Origin: Lytechinus pictus
Taxonomy: Eukaryota; Echinodermata; Echinoidea; Temnopleuroida; Toxopneustidae
Assembly: GCF_037042905.1 (NCBI RefSeq)
Contig: NC_087252.1
Location: forward strand, 37,370,056 to 37,434,055
Length of the DNA: 64,000 nt
Direction of reading: 5' to 3'
The notes beneath the pieces are model-generated. The model was not told where the DNA came from, made no database searches, and saw only the letters and a program-made list of their open reading frames with translations. Positions 11,993-24,900 of the stretch are shown here, piece by piece. The position numbers and the translations under genes are program-made. Each line of letters begins with the position of its first letter. Positions within the stretch are counted from its first letter, which is position 1.

Positions 11993-13580
11993 GTTTAGTT
12001 GCAAAAGGGGTTAGGTCCACGATGATAATTAAAAAACAATATATAGAACAACAAGTGGAACGCCTCTGGCAGTCTCGCCTGCATTACGCAATTTAACATA
12101 GCAGCAGTGCTAACTTTGAAAACTACTATAAAATAATCATTCACAAAAACACCATTCATATAATGATATAATACCACGTTCATTGACCATAGATGACATT
12201 TGAACGGTGACTTAAGACTTGTCAACTACACCCATGTCCACATTTCATTCACTCTATCCATAAACTTTCAAAGTTATGATGGCACTTCAACAATTACCCC
12301 AACATGGCCTAAGTGTATTGACCTTAACTGACCTTTGACTTGGTTTTGTGACCTGAAACTCACAGGGGATGTTCAGTGATGCTTGATTACTCTTATATCC
12401 CAAGTTTTATGAACTAGATCCATAAACTTTCAGAGTTAGGATGGTAATTCAACAAATACCCCCAACACGGCCAAAGTTCATTGACCTTTAATGACCTTTG
12501 ACCATGGTCATGTGACCTGAAACTCGTACAGGATGTTCAGTGATACTTGATTACTCTTATGTCCAAGTTTTATGAACTAGATCCATAAACTTTCAGAGTT
12601 AGGATGGTAATTTAACATATACGCCCAACACGGCCAAAGTTCATTGACCTTAAATGACCATTGACCAAGGTCATGTGACCTGAAACTCACACATGATATT
12701 CAGTGGTACTTGATTAACCTAATGTCCAAGTTTCATGAACTAAATCCATAAATTTTCAAAGTTATGATGGTAATTCAACAAATACCCCGAACTTGGCCAA
12801 AGTTCATTGACCCTAAATGACCTTTGACCTTGGTCATGTGACCTGAAACTCAGGCAGGATGTTCACTAATACTTGATTAACTTTATGTCCAAGTTTCATG
12901 GACTAGATCCATAAATTTTCAAACTTATGATAGTAATTCAACAAATACCCCCAACTTGACCAAAGTTCATTGACCCTAAATGACCTTTGACCTTGGTCAC
13001 GTGACCTGGAACTCGAGCAGGATGTTCACTAATACTTGATTAACCTTATGCCCAAGTTTCATGAACTAGGTCCATATACTTTCTAAGTTATGATGTCATT
13101 TCAAAAACTTAACCTTCGGTTAAGATTTTGAAAATAATTTTCCCAACATGGTCTAAGTTCATTGACCCAAAATGACCTTTGACCTTGGTCATGTGACCTG
13201 AAACTCAGGCAGGATGTTTAGTAATACTTGATTAACCTTATGTCCAAGTTTCATGAACTAGGTCCATATACTTTCTAAGTTATGATGTCATTTCAAAAAC
13301 TTAACCTTAGGTTAAGATTTGATGTTGACGCCGCCGCCGCCGCCGCCGTCGCCGCCGCCGTCGCCGTCGGAAAAGCGGCGCCTATAGTCTCGCTCTGCTA
13401 TGCAGGCGAGACAAAAATGAAGACAGGTAGATTTCTTTTATACCCAATTATATGTTCACATGATAGGGTAGTATATCATGACAATTTAGTTTCTCATAAA
13501 ATATTGCAATAAGTGAGAATAAAAAATATGGTTTTTCTCGGAATGGTCCAGAGTGGACCTAACCCCTTTTGCAACTAAAC
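11993..13580. mobile_element. TIR element carrying a 162 bp satellite array
   Basis: Ends are a 29 bp inverted repeat beginning AGTTTAGTTGCAAAAGGGGT (11993) and ending ACCCCTTTTGCAACTAAACT (13580). Inside, a second inverted pair (CTCGCCTGCAT at 12075; ATGCAGGCGAGAC at 13400) encloses six units of about 162 bp, marked by TGACCTGAAACTC at about 12350, 12512, 12676, 12838, 13001 and 13195, and a (CCG)n block at 13330-13375. No transposase frame. A partial end (TTGCAAAAGGGATTAGGTCC) lies at 11820. Confidence 0.85.
12240..13315. repeat. 162 bp tandem repeat, about 6 units
   Basis: Each unit holds CCAAGTTTCATGAACTA, a half with AACTTGGCCAAAGTTCATTG, and the cluster TGACCTTTGACC-TGGTCATGTGACC. TGACCTTTGACCT, whose inverse is AGGTCAAAGGTCA (a perfect DR1 hexamer pair), occurs at 12818-12830, 12981-12993 and 13173-13185, with near matches at 12492 and 12650. 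Confidence 0.9.
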
Positions 13581-14997
13581 TCTTCAAATGCTCGAGGCTC
13601 TTAGAAGAGAGCAAAACAGAAAGGCAAAGAGAACTTAGAGAGAAATACAAGGAAAGGTACATTATAAATGAGGGAACATGTCTGTCTTCATATATGACCA
13701 TATAACTTTTCATCTTAATCGTATTTTCAAAGATAGTGAGAACCATTTTCCACTTGTCAGGAAATTGTAAAGTAACGTACGACACGTACACTACATATAT
13801 TGCGAATGGCCAAAAATGTCCCGATATCATCTAAACCGGTTAAAGATAATTCATTTAATTCTTGATGCGCCTTAGTTCGCACCTTCCATAACTGCGCATG
13901 CAAATACGGTGTTATTAATATTACCTTCAAAATGGTCAGCACATATTTTTCAAATCATTGCTTTATGCAATATTCAAAATCAAACAAAGGAACATACATG
14001 TAGGTGTATACGTAATAAAAAGGAAATAAATCCAGATCATAAACTAATGAATAAACAACCCTCGACAAAGTCTTCATTTTGCTGAAGGGCATTTGACAAT
14101 ATATTCTCTACGTTTCTGAAAGCGTTCTGTGTCGCGGTTGTGAAACCTCCGTATTATATATCTTTCTGAACCTGATGATGAAGATGATCCACATAATTTA
14201 TTTTGCGCCATATTTCTGTTAAAAACATTCATAGGCGCAGATTAATCCAATTAAGCTGATTACAACACATCTGCTGAAATAAGCAAGTTTTGAGGGGCGG
14301 TTTGAGCTCAATGTTGTCAGTTTAACGGAGCGAAGAAGGAAGGGAGTTACAGAGGTAATAGATGAAAAAAGAACGCCTGAAACCTGTAGCACGTCTTCTG
14401 TTTAATTTTCGTACACCTCATTATATAAAAGGCCAAAGTGATGGCCTGGACGTTTCTGCAAACTTGGCAAAAGGTAGTCGAGTGCTTTTTCATCAATATC
14501 ATAGCGCATCACCACAAATAATCTAAAATTGCGAATTTCGAATAAAAACAACTGTGAACTTGATGAGAATATTACTCTTTTTCGTATTAAGTTTCTGCCG
14601 TTTTCTGGAATTCTATTCCTCCTTCCTTTCCGTGGTTTACTTGATCCTGTTTCCTCATTGCTTGGTACTCGTATTCCGTCTTTATTCGATGTTGAATAAA
14701 TGAAAAAAGGAACATGAATTATGAATAATAATTGTGTTTTTGACAATTAATGTTCCGATCAGAAAATAGAATAATATGAAAGCTTGTTATGTAAATCCAA
14801 TTTGATAACATTAAATACAAATCTAACAACAACAAACATGGGAAGGCCTATAGGGTATCGGTCATTTTATTTATATCTTTTCCATGTTTTGTGTTTTTCT
14901 TTCTTATTTTCTTGTTACACTCATCTCTTTTAATCACTTGAAAAGGGATAACTATGAGGTGCCTGTAGGGGTGGGTAACTGTCACAGTTTAAAACAC
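13581..14997. other. Unrecognised DNA
   Basis: Several frames of 60-114 codons exist on the minus strand but none resembles a protein domain or has splice-site or codon support. No repeat family recognised. Confidence 0.45.
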
Positions 14998-15334
14998 TCA
15001 GGCCCGTATTCTGAACTCGGGTTTAAATTAAACCCTGGTTTAAAGTTGTGTTTAACTATGGACAGCCAATTTGACTACAAATCACTAAAATACACATACA
15101 ATTGATCAAATGATGTAACACTCAAATTGTTCATAATTGTCTGGAATGATAACTGAAGTATTTTGAAGTATTATTCTTCGTTTTAAAAGCAATAGGAAAC
15201 CAAAAAAAAAAACATGTGAAATATATAATATAGACAGATATTTTAAATGTTTGGCTCCCCATAATTTTAGCATAGACATGACAGAGTTAGACCGTGGTCT
15301 AAGTTAAACCTGACTTCAGAATATGGGCCACTGT
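14998..15334. mobile_element. MITE abutting the end of the SLC5A-like gene
   Basis: About 337 bp with inverted ends CAGGCCCGTATTCTGAAC and GACTTCAGAATATGGGCCACTG, followed inward by GGTTTAAATTAAACC-like words in both arms. It sits directly downstream of the proposed stop codon in the gene's 3' UTR. Confidence 0.8.
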
Positions 15335-15336
15335 TT

Positions 15337-15506
15337 TTAAGCTTTTTTAGAATGGTGATATAAAATCAAAGCTACCTCGTCTGCGTTAAAGTCCTTGCCT
15401 ACCCCGCAGCGGAGTGGTATCTTCCATTTCTCAGGCAGGCAGCAACACAATCTATCGACCACTGGACATATCAAACGGGGGTCCAATTTTCTCGGATCCT
15501 GAGGGC
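15337..15506 (-). CDS. SLC5A8-like: SLC5A-like terminal coding exon 14 (residues 552-607 and stop)
   Basis: Begins [20 protein letters not shown], matching the family's conserved TG-DP-K-DP--L-PVVDR tail, then [20 protein letters not shown] and NADE. From there two readings exist. The frame runs on as [12 protein letters not shown] to a TAA at 15337-15339, or a weak donor GAG/GTAGCT at 15376 splices to an exon I cannot find. I prefer the stop because it gives 607 residues. The stop lies within about 3 nt of a MITE end (14998-15334). An AATAAA-like signal occurs on this strand near 14870. Confidence 0.78.
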
Positions 15507-18500
15507 CTGAATAATCACGTGAGACATAGATGGGATAACAAATTTATTGGCAGAATTAACGGTACCAAGATTTTCTCTTGATCCGGGTTTACATGTTTAA
15601 TACTTACAAGCACTTCTCATGATCTCGATTATTCATCAGTTGAACTGCAGGTGTAATACAGAGTTACACAATTTTTACAAGTTTACTATATCAGCCAATC
15701 AGATTGATGTTTTTCGGTAGCTTTTAACTGTTAGTGTAAATTTGTTATTATTACACGTTTTATGAAACGGGTCCCTTGCCTTTGCTCTACTAACCTGTTA
15801 AGATGCTGATGATGAGAGCAGAGATAACGGAAACGATGAATGAGAATATACCCCACCAGGTGTATGAAATCTTATACAAATCAAACGAGGAAGGCCTAAA
15901 CATGGCAAAAGAAAATAACAACACATTGTCAATATCATTATTTTATCACATTAAAAAAATATGATGGGTTACCAGTCCTGGGCCCTGTTGCATAAAGCAT
16001 TACTAACAGTAACTTTGCCACCAGGGAAGCGTTTCATCAACAGTTTCGTCCGACAAGTTGTCAGATCTGACATCTTTCCTAGATTTTGATTGGCTGAAAG
16101 ACACTGTTACTGTGGTAACTGCCGAATAAACGTCTGACAAGTGCTTTCATGAAACGCTCGAGCGCGCTCGAGGTAACTTGCATGGAAGCCTTGATGTTGA
16201 TAGGCCGTTGAGCATCTTGCCATGGTAGTTACCTAGTCTGCAGGCACAGACCCTGATTGAAACTTTTTCAACAAGTGGGTCTCCACGCAAAGACTAGCAC
16301 ATGTAAACCTGTTTCAATTCTGAGCGAGAGGGCCTTCAGTACACAAGGCATTATCTGCTCCCCATCAGACCGTGAACTCAAGTGAATGGTTTGCACAGCA
16401 GACTAGTCATTACCATCGGAGGGCGAATGGTAAGTTTTATGCAACCGGGCCCTGGTAAAGTATCATGAAGCAAGCAGATGCTTCCGAGATGCAGCAGAGT
16501 TGCCACACAGTGGAATTTTTTATCCTATGCAACAGGAATTCTTTAAGTGAAAAATGACACTGAAGATGATGTTACCAATTGCAATATGTATTTTCAAACT
16601 TCTTTCAAATGCATATTTTCAAGCAAAGGGCTTAAAAATAAGATAAAAGAAATGAATAATATGATATTTATCACCAATATCACTCTAAAATGTCGAATAG
16701 GGGTAGTCACCTCTAGCTTGAAATAGCCAATGGGTGATATCATTTTTTAGGGTAGATAATGCTGTCATCCATGCCTAACAATGGAGTCTTGGCACTCTTG
16801 TTGGAATGCCCCCCAGGGAGCGAAGAAAGTGCATACATTGTGTGCGGGCATGCCAGGATCCGATGACCGGGGTAATAACAATTGCAATGTAAAGCGCTTA
16901 GAAACAAAATGTAATAAGCGCTATAATGTATCTGTTATTTATTTTATTATTATTGTCCATCCGCCTTTTCCACACTTTTCAACTCTTTACGGCTCTATGA
17001 CAGCAATTATTTGTATTTGCCTTTTCCATAAAGAGCAGTACAACTACGGTTTTTTTTCGATTTGACTTTTTAAGACGATTATTAAGATAGATGGTTTTTT
17101 TTATAATGCATTTAGGAAAGGTTATTGCAGTTAAACAAAAGACATATCAATATTATTTGAGTTCATTAAAATACCTTTGCGAAGAATCAGAGGATAATAA
17201 CTTACTCCGATATCCCAGAGTCAGACGTCGTCATTTCTTCCATCATCAGCATAGTTGTTGTGTCTTCGTAGTTCAATAAAGTGGTCATCGACTCCGATGT
17301 CGAGAGGAAAGTTGAGTTTTCCAAAGAGCAAAGGTCGGCTGAGAGGGGTGGGTCTTTGGGTGGATGGGGGTAAATCTGCGCCCCTATACCAACCCAGAAG
17401 GCGAAGGCAAGACCGAGAAGAGTCCCTGATATGACCCCCTAAAGGAGCAATAGAATTCATACAAGAATAAAGTTGAAGATTATGACGATGATGATGGTGG
17501 TGGTGATGATGATGATGATGTTGATGGTGGTGATGATGATGATGATGTTGATGGTGGTGATGGTGATGATGATAGTGATGATGATGGTGATGATGATGAT
17601 GGTGGTGATGATGGTGAGATGATGATGATGATGATGATGGATGAATTGATCTTTTGATTTTACAGATGAACATTCTTACCTCGTTTAAAAATAGTATAAA
17701 ATTGAGCATAAATGGAAATGATTGAGCAAAAATGGAAATTTGTGTGGTTTTTTTTTTCGAGTAAAATGGAGTTTCAGTTACTTGTTTCAGTGACGAACAG
17801 TTCATACACGAAAAAAAAGAATAAAAAACATTTTCTTACATATTGATTCATTTCAAATTATGAGTTCCTCATCCTCCCCAAAAGCGGTTATGATTTTGAA
17901 GAGTCACATTATACGGTGGAGTAGACAGAATAAACACGATAAATGAGAAGTGTTACGCCCTCAACGTTCGTCAACACTCACCTTTGAGTTGATCCATGGG
18001 AAGAACATTCCACACGAGAAGAGAGCCAGGATAGGACCACCGCACATACCAAAGAGGTTCATTGCCATCTATCAATTGCGGAAAAAGGTGTAACCATGAG
18101 TTTGTTGGTTTACACAGTAAAAACGTTGTTTAAAATACCTTTTATGAGTTAAACATGGGAGATTATTTATTACAAATACTAGTCTATTTTGCTAGAATCC
18201 CATCGAGAATTGTAATAATAATAATAATAATGATAATAATAATGATAATAACATAACAATAATAATTATCAAAGGACAAGTTTATCTTGATTTGCTCGAA
18301 ATGAACTGTCATTGTCTTGGGTCGTGCTTATATGTATTTACATATTTATACATTTGAATATATACGCATTTTTTAGCAATTAATTTGATTTTCTATACCT
18401 GGAGGATTTCTCCCATCTCAGATGCTAGGAGTGCAGAGAAAATGGTCACAACACCAAACAGCAAAGCTACATGGGGTAAGAACAAATTTTTAAAGAGATT

Positions 18501-21500
18501 TATTAATCTTTATCACTTGGTAAAATCTGATTCCTGAGTTGTTATCGTTCCAAATGGTTGATTCTTTCATTGGATTCAATGGCCATTGATAGTCTAATAA
18601 TTACTATTGATTGAGTAGAAGAAATAACCAACTGTCTCACGATGTATAAAACGTAGTTGGAAAGCGACGTTTCGTCTGCAAGCTGCTAGACTTCGTCAGG
18701 CAATTACTATTGAGTTGGGCTAAGCCTGTATGTATAATTCTTGTTCATTTACCAATACTGATTAGAAGAACAGTTTACTGATATACTATTGTTATATAAA
18801 AGTGAAAATCCATATTTCAGTGTTCGAAATGAAATCTGAAAAAAATAGTAATACTATGAAAATTATCTTTGCCCTATTGATCGTGGGCCCTGTAGCCACC
18901 GTGCAGCGCCGGAGCGACGTAGCTCTATCCCTTGAATTGTTGAACGGCAAAAGGGTAACAGCCCCGTCTTTCAACGTCTTTTGGTCTGACGCGGTCGGGG
19001 TTTGAACCCCCGACCTCCCGGCTGTGGGACAGACGCTCTGACAACTGACCCAACATACCGGTATATAATCCCATGATACATTATCATAATTATTTATATC
19101 ATTATTTTATCATTTATATCATAAAACAAAATGTTCACATGAAGTGATTGGTTAATAAATTCAAAACGGTCAAAATCAAATAGACCTCTATAACGACCTT
19201 GTGGGATGGCTAACGGTAGCCGTCTTCCTTTTTTTTTCTCCGCTGTTTTCTCGTCTGCTATTTCTTTCCTCTTTTCTATCACTTAAAAAACAACAACACC
19301 AAATAAGTTGCCCCTTAAGTTCCACCGTTAGAATAATAGCGTATTCTAGCACCCACTTCGCAAACGCTTTCTGCAACGTTCAGAATCTATTGAAAATGCT
19401 CGTCAAATCACAATGGACAGATTAGAGGTCATTGTCGAAAGTTGTCATTGTCGAAAGTTGGTGCAACGAACGGGAAAGCGCACCGGCATAAGTTTCGGAC
19501 CGGACAAGAAAATCCAAATATATCGTTTGTCCAGAGTCAAGAATGGCACTGCTGTTTTTGATTCTCCGATTTTTTACAAAGGCTGTGTTGTTATGAAGGG
19601 CTTTTGACAAAAAAGATTCTCTGCGTTGAAGAAAGCGTCTGGGAAGTGGTCGCTAAAATGGCCTAATTCGCCTCTTACCAAATCCTTTTGATATCCACGT
19701 GTACTGACTATCCTTCATGTTTGGCCAAATGGATTTGATGATATCTTCACCGGCTACTGCTGCGAGGGCATTTAAACCCGATGAAATAGTACTGTGGAAT
19801 AGTAATAATACACCCATACTACAAGAATTACATTGGCTTCCTGTAAAATCCCGTATTGAATACAAGATATTACTCCTAACATACCAATGCTTACAAGGTC
19901 AATCGTCATTCTATCTCAAAGAACTCATTGAACAGTATGTACCCCCAAAGAAAATTAAGGTCAAACAACAAATATCTCCTAGTAGTTCCCAAAATTAACA
20001 CTCAATTCTACGGCGCTCGTTCATTCAAAATGTCCTCTGCTGAACTTTGGAATAAATTACCCGATATTGTTAAACAAGCTAATAATGTAGAATCCTTTAA
20101 GTCCCTTTTGAAGACATTCCTTTTTGTAGAATAAGATATACATGTACCAATTAATTGATTATATATATATGCTCCTCTGTGAACAGGCTTTTCTTTCTTC
20201 TCCATTCTTTCCATTCTTCTTTCTGAAGCGCATAGAGACATTATTATAATCATCGTTATATGCGCTATATAAGCAATATTTTATTATTATTATCATTATT
20301 AATAATAACAATACCGGTCGTTATAACATTTTATCTCGTTTTGATAATTCGTTGACACTCAAATAGTATGAATCCTGAATATATCAAAACTTTATGTACT
20401 GTTGAAGAGAACTGATAACGTAATGTGTTGTCATATTTGATATTTTTACCACCCGTAGACATTTTTCTTATGTTGCCGACATAATTATCAACGTTACAGA
20501 AAAGAACTTTCATAGTAAACCCTTCAATAGTTTGAAAAAAAAATAGATATGAAAAATAATTTTACGCTTCCATAATGTCTATGTCGGAATTACTTCATAT
20601 CAATTGCAGCTGTACGTGAATCGGTGGCAAGAAACTTCAATTACAAACAAGCGTAAGGCCCTTTGATTAAACGTAATATAGTAGCTGATCTACATACAAT
20701 TGCAACTCATCTTTCTTAAACGTTCCTATTTTGGGGACTCACGATGAATTTTTCAAATTGGACGTTATTTTTTTGCAACGCTGAGATTATTTTGAGAACG
20801 ATAGTAGCCCTGAAAATGACACAAAACTCGTTGTCATGGCGAACTCTTAATGGTAAACAGCCGATTCATCTATTGCCAACTCGTCCACTCATCACATGGT
20901 CTACCTTCATTTAGTCTGATGCCATTCCGTCCATCAACATTTCGTCTAACAGCCATTTGGTTCAATAACCATTTGGTCCAATAATCACTTCGTCAAATCA
21001 AAATCAGTTCATCTATGACCATTTCGTCTTATAACCTTTTGGTCTAATATACCCTTGTCTTTTTATTCATTTCGCCCAATTAACACTAAGTCCAATTAGA
21101 CCAAATGGTATATGGGCCAAATGGCAATTTGACTAACTGGTTATTAGACGAAATGGTGAGTGGACGAAATGGCAATTGGACCATGTGGATAGTGGACGAA
21201 ATGATGGTAGACCAAATAATTGATTGATTGATTGATTTTATTTCTACATTCTAGATAAATATGCAACATATCTACAAAAAAGGTGATACATTTGAGTTTG
21301 ACAAAACAATAAAGCAATATAGTCATAATAATACAATGAAAAATAGATATCAACAAGAGACAAGAGGCAATATTTAATAAAAAGAAAATATCAGTTTAAA
21401 CGGATGCAGGAGACCGCCACCGTGAGCGGTTAAGCTTGAAAATGATGGCGGCCTCGTAAAAATGGTACATAATAGTAGATGAGTTGGGAATTGGACGAAT

Positions 21501-21915
21501 TGGCACTTATACCAATCGGAAAAATAAACCTTCTTATTATTTTACCTTAATGCTGCGCTGAAGACTGCCGACGTGAGTAGCCCAGGTAAACCTGGCATCG
21601 AACCGAACAGATCCATGATGAAATAGGGCATCAACTGGTCAAACATGGAAATATAACATCCAGATATTTTATTTATGTATTTATTTATTCATTTCACATC
21701 TTTATACAGGGTAACCAATTCAGCTATACACGATAAAAACATTAACAATGATAAAAAGCTGCTTTACAATTGGGCCCTGTTAATTGAAATACATACAAAT
21801 TATAATGATAAATATATACAGTACATAATATACAAAATTGACCGAAATAAATCTTTAAAAATCCCAACCCTCTGTGCCGTCATCAGATTCATCACAAACA
21901 CACAGAAGCACCCAA

Positions 21916-21951
<36 letters not shown>

Positions 21952-24900
21952 CATCACATACTATGGCACTATAAACATACATGCCATTACTCTTAATTTG
22001 TTGTACACTGCAAAAACTCCGGTGTTGATTTATCACGACCACACGGGTTGTGTGGTCCAGTGGTTAGAGCATTGGACTCATAATCGGAAGGTTCTGAGTT
22101 CGAATCCCCACTCTGCCATTGTCTCCACTTTGATAAAAAGGCCCGAGAGTAATATCTGTCGTCTATAAGGTCAGCCACTATGACTGATTAATCGCGACGT
22201 AAAATGTTTCTTATATAATAATACCAGCTTGGCGTTTACCAGCAAAAATGCTGTCCTGCCGAGTTCCTACGGGAGTTACCATAAACAGAAACAGGAATCT
22301 ATATTATGTCCACGACAGAGAAGTATTGAAACAACACCAGTTTGGAATCAAACCGATGGTGTTTTAATACCAATTGGTGTTGTGTAACACTTCTCTGGTG
22401 TGGACATATATAGATACTGGGCCGGTGCTAAACACCGGAGTATTTGCAGTGCAGTCTTTATTGATCATTCAGTTCAAAATCATACAGGGTCTGAATCATT
22501 ATGCAGAATATAACAAAGGAAATTAACATAATTGCATCTGAGTAAAAAGGCCTGCACAATCTAAGATATTACAATATAACAATTAAATAGACTATTGCAA
22601 TATATTTGTTAAGAACAAAAATGATCTGTTTTAGCAATATAAAAGAGTATGTATATTGACCCTTATTAATAAAAAAACAAATATTGTGTCTTTAAATGAT
22701 TGTGAGCAGTGGATAGAATTCGACTTCTTTCTGTATCCATTTATAGATACAGAAACGTTATGGTTTCGAAACGTTATTATCCAGCGCTAACCCACAAAAA
22801 AGGTTGCTTTTATATTAACTTTACAACTTTTGTGTTCCATTTATCTGGCCCAAAAATGCTATTTACAATTTTAGAGCATGATCAAGACGAAAACAGCTAT
22901 TAGGCCAATGTAGGGTCATTCACATTGGCAGTGAATCATCGCGGAGTTTCGTGCGCACTGCAAAAACTCCGGTGTTGATTTAACACCAGCCCGGAATCTA
23001 TATGTCCACACCAGAAAAGACTTGAAACAACACCAGTTTGGAATCAAACCGATGCTGTTTTAATACTAATTGGTGTTGTATAAACACCTATCTGGTGTTA
23101 GACCAAAACGAAACTGGTGTTGTTTTACACTTCTCTGATGTGGACATATATAGATTCCGGACTGGTGTTAAATCAACACCAGAGTTTTTGCAGGGCGGGT
23201 TTTCTGATTGACAGAAAAACCACATGAAACTCCGCGATGAAGACCCCACGAAACATCGCGAGCCATCTTGCGGTTTTTCTATCACCGCGCCGAGTTTTCT
23301 CATGTGAATCCAATGATCCGGAACTCAGTGATGCAGCAGCTTTGCGCGTAAATTAATACATTGCGCAAGCGCACTCGTGTCCAAGAGTCCGCGATGTTTT
23401 TAAGGACGTTCCACAGTTAAAGTGAAATCCATGTCATTTTCACCAAACTTTGCTCATAGATACTTTAGAACCTTAATATTCGAAATATGCAAAAATTAAC
23501 ATAGGTCCATGTGCTTGATTTTTTGCTATAGAGCTTCAAAGTTCACCCAAATTGATATTCTTAAGAATTGCGCATTCAAACGAATTTGGCATTTTTAGAC
23601 CGCCCAAGATTACTACAATGAGTTTAAACCTCTATTACTCAGTCAAAATACATGAAAAAGTCATCAAATTTCGCAAGAGAGTTAATAATTGTATCATTAG
23701 AATGGAGAATCTATTTATAGTGCTATTTGTTTGCAATTTTAAGTTTAACAGCACTGCCAGTTCTTAAAAATGGCGTAAAAGATAACAAAATCCCAATCTA
23801 AAAAATGTGAAATTTCAGTAACAAACTACAAACGTACAATATATGCTGCACTTTATTCAAAATCCATGTCATTTTCACCAAAATTTGCAGAGTTGTAGAG
23901 GAAGGTATACCTAAGAGGTACAAACATTAAAAAATAGGGGTTCATGTGCTTGTTTTTAAACTATCAGCATTTTTATTAGAGCAAATGTGCTTTTTAAAAC
24001 ACCAAAAATGCGCCGAATGCTTTGTATCTATGTGAAGAAAAATCAAAACCACTCTACAATTTATTCAAACTCGGGGTAATATTCGTGATTTTTGGCAGCA
24101 CTGCAGAGTAAAGTATTTTGAAATTGTAGAGAATTTTTTTTGAATGGTCCATGGAATAATTCAATTTTTTAGTTTCATGAAATAACACATAGGATCTGCA
24201 GTTAAAGTGCAGAAGATGAGAAAAATCAGCTCAAACCTGCAGCTAATTAATCACCTGTTCATTCATTGTGACGTCAGCGCGCAGAGTGTAAACTATGCGC
24301 AGATCATAATGCGCACAAACATAACTGTGGAACGTCCTTAAGGGTCCAGAAAGATCGCGATGTTTGGCTCCAGTGTGAATCAAGGGAAGGAAAGATCGCG
24401 ATAAGCCCGCGAGTCAAATAAACGCGGTCTTTCAAAATGAGAACGGCCCTATATTGTCACAAACCTGATCATAGCTCGCTATGGCGCCTTGGATCTTGGG
24501 GTCACACCCAGCGTAATTAGCATACATGACCACGCCCACAATGTGAGGGAGCACCTGAACCAAGATCATACCAAACATGGCGATCCATATTGCTCTAAAA
24601 TTAAGAAAAAAGAGAGAAAATTGAAAGGGGGAAGGGGAAACAGAAGGGGGAGGGGGATACAGTGAAAAGGGAGATAAAGCATAGAGCGGGACGTGATGGA
24701 AGGGAGCGAGAACAAAAGAGAGAAAAGTGAGATAGCGCGGAGAACGATTAATGGAGTGAAGAGATCAGAAAAAGGACAAAAGGTTAAGGGAGAGAGGAGA
24801 GAAGTAGAGGATGAGCGTTGGTAGAGAGAAATAAAAAAGGGGGAAGGGAGAGAGAGAGAGAGAGGGGGGGGGGTAGAGAAAGAGCAGATAGAGCTAGTAG

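Larger units (their letters stand above)
22911..24451. mobile_element. Composite TIR element carrying two nested elements
   Basis: Outer ends TAGGGTCATTCACATTGGC and GAACGGCCCTA form imperfect TIRs, with repeated CGCGGAGTTTC / ATCGCGATGTTT words inside. Nested in it are a GGTGTT MITE (22957-23193) and a TTAA-flanked element (23398-24341). It ends about 14 nt from exon 7. Confidence 0.65.

Noticed and set aside
13486..14746. Several 61-114 codon frames
   Set aside because: No domain, splice or codon evidence; lengths expected by chance in this much sequence.
17221..17805. A 194-codon minus-strand frame with poly-histidine
   Set aside because: Runs across an (ATG)n microsatellite and reads exon 12 in the wrong frame. 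The real exon is 17206-17438 in another frame.
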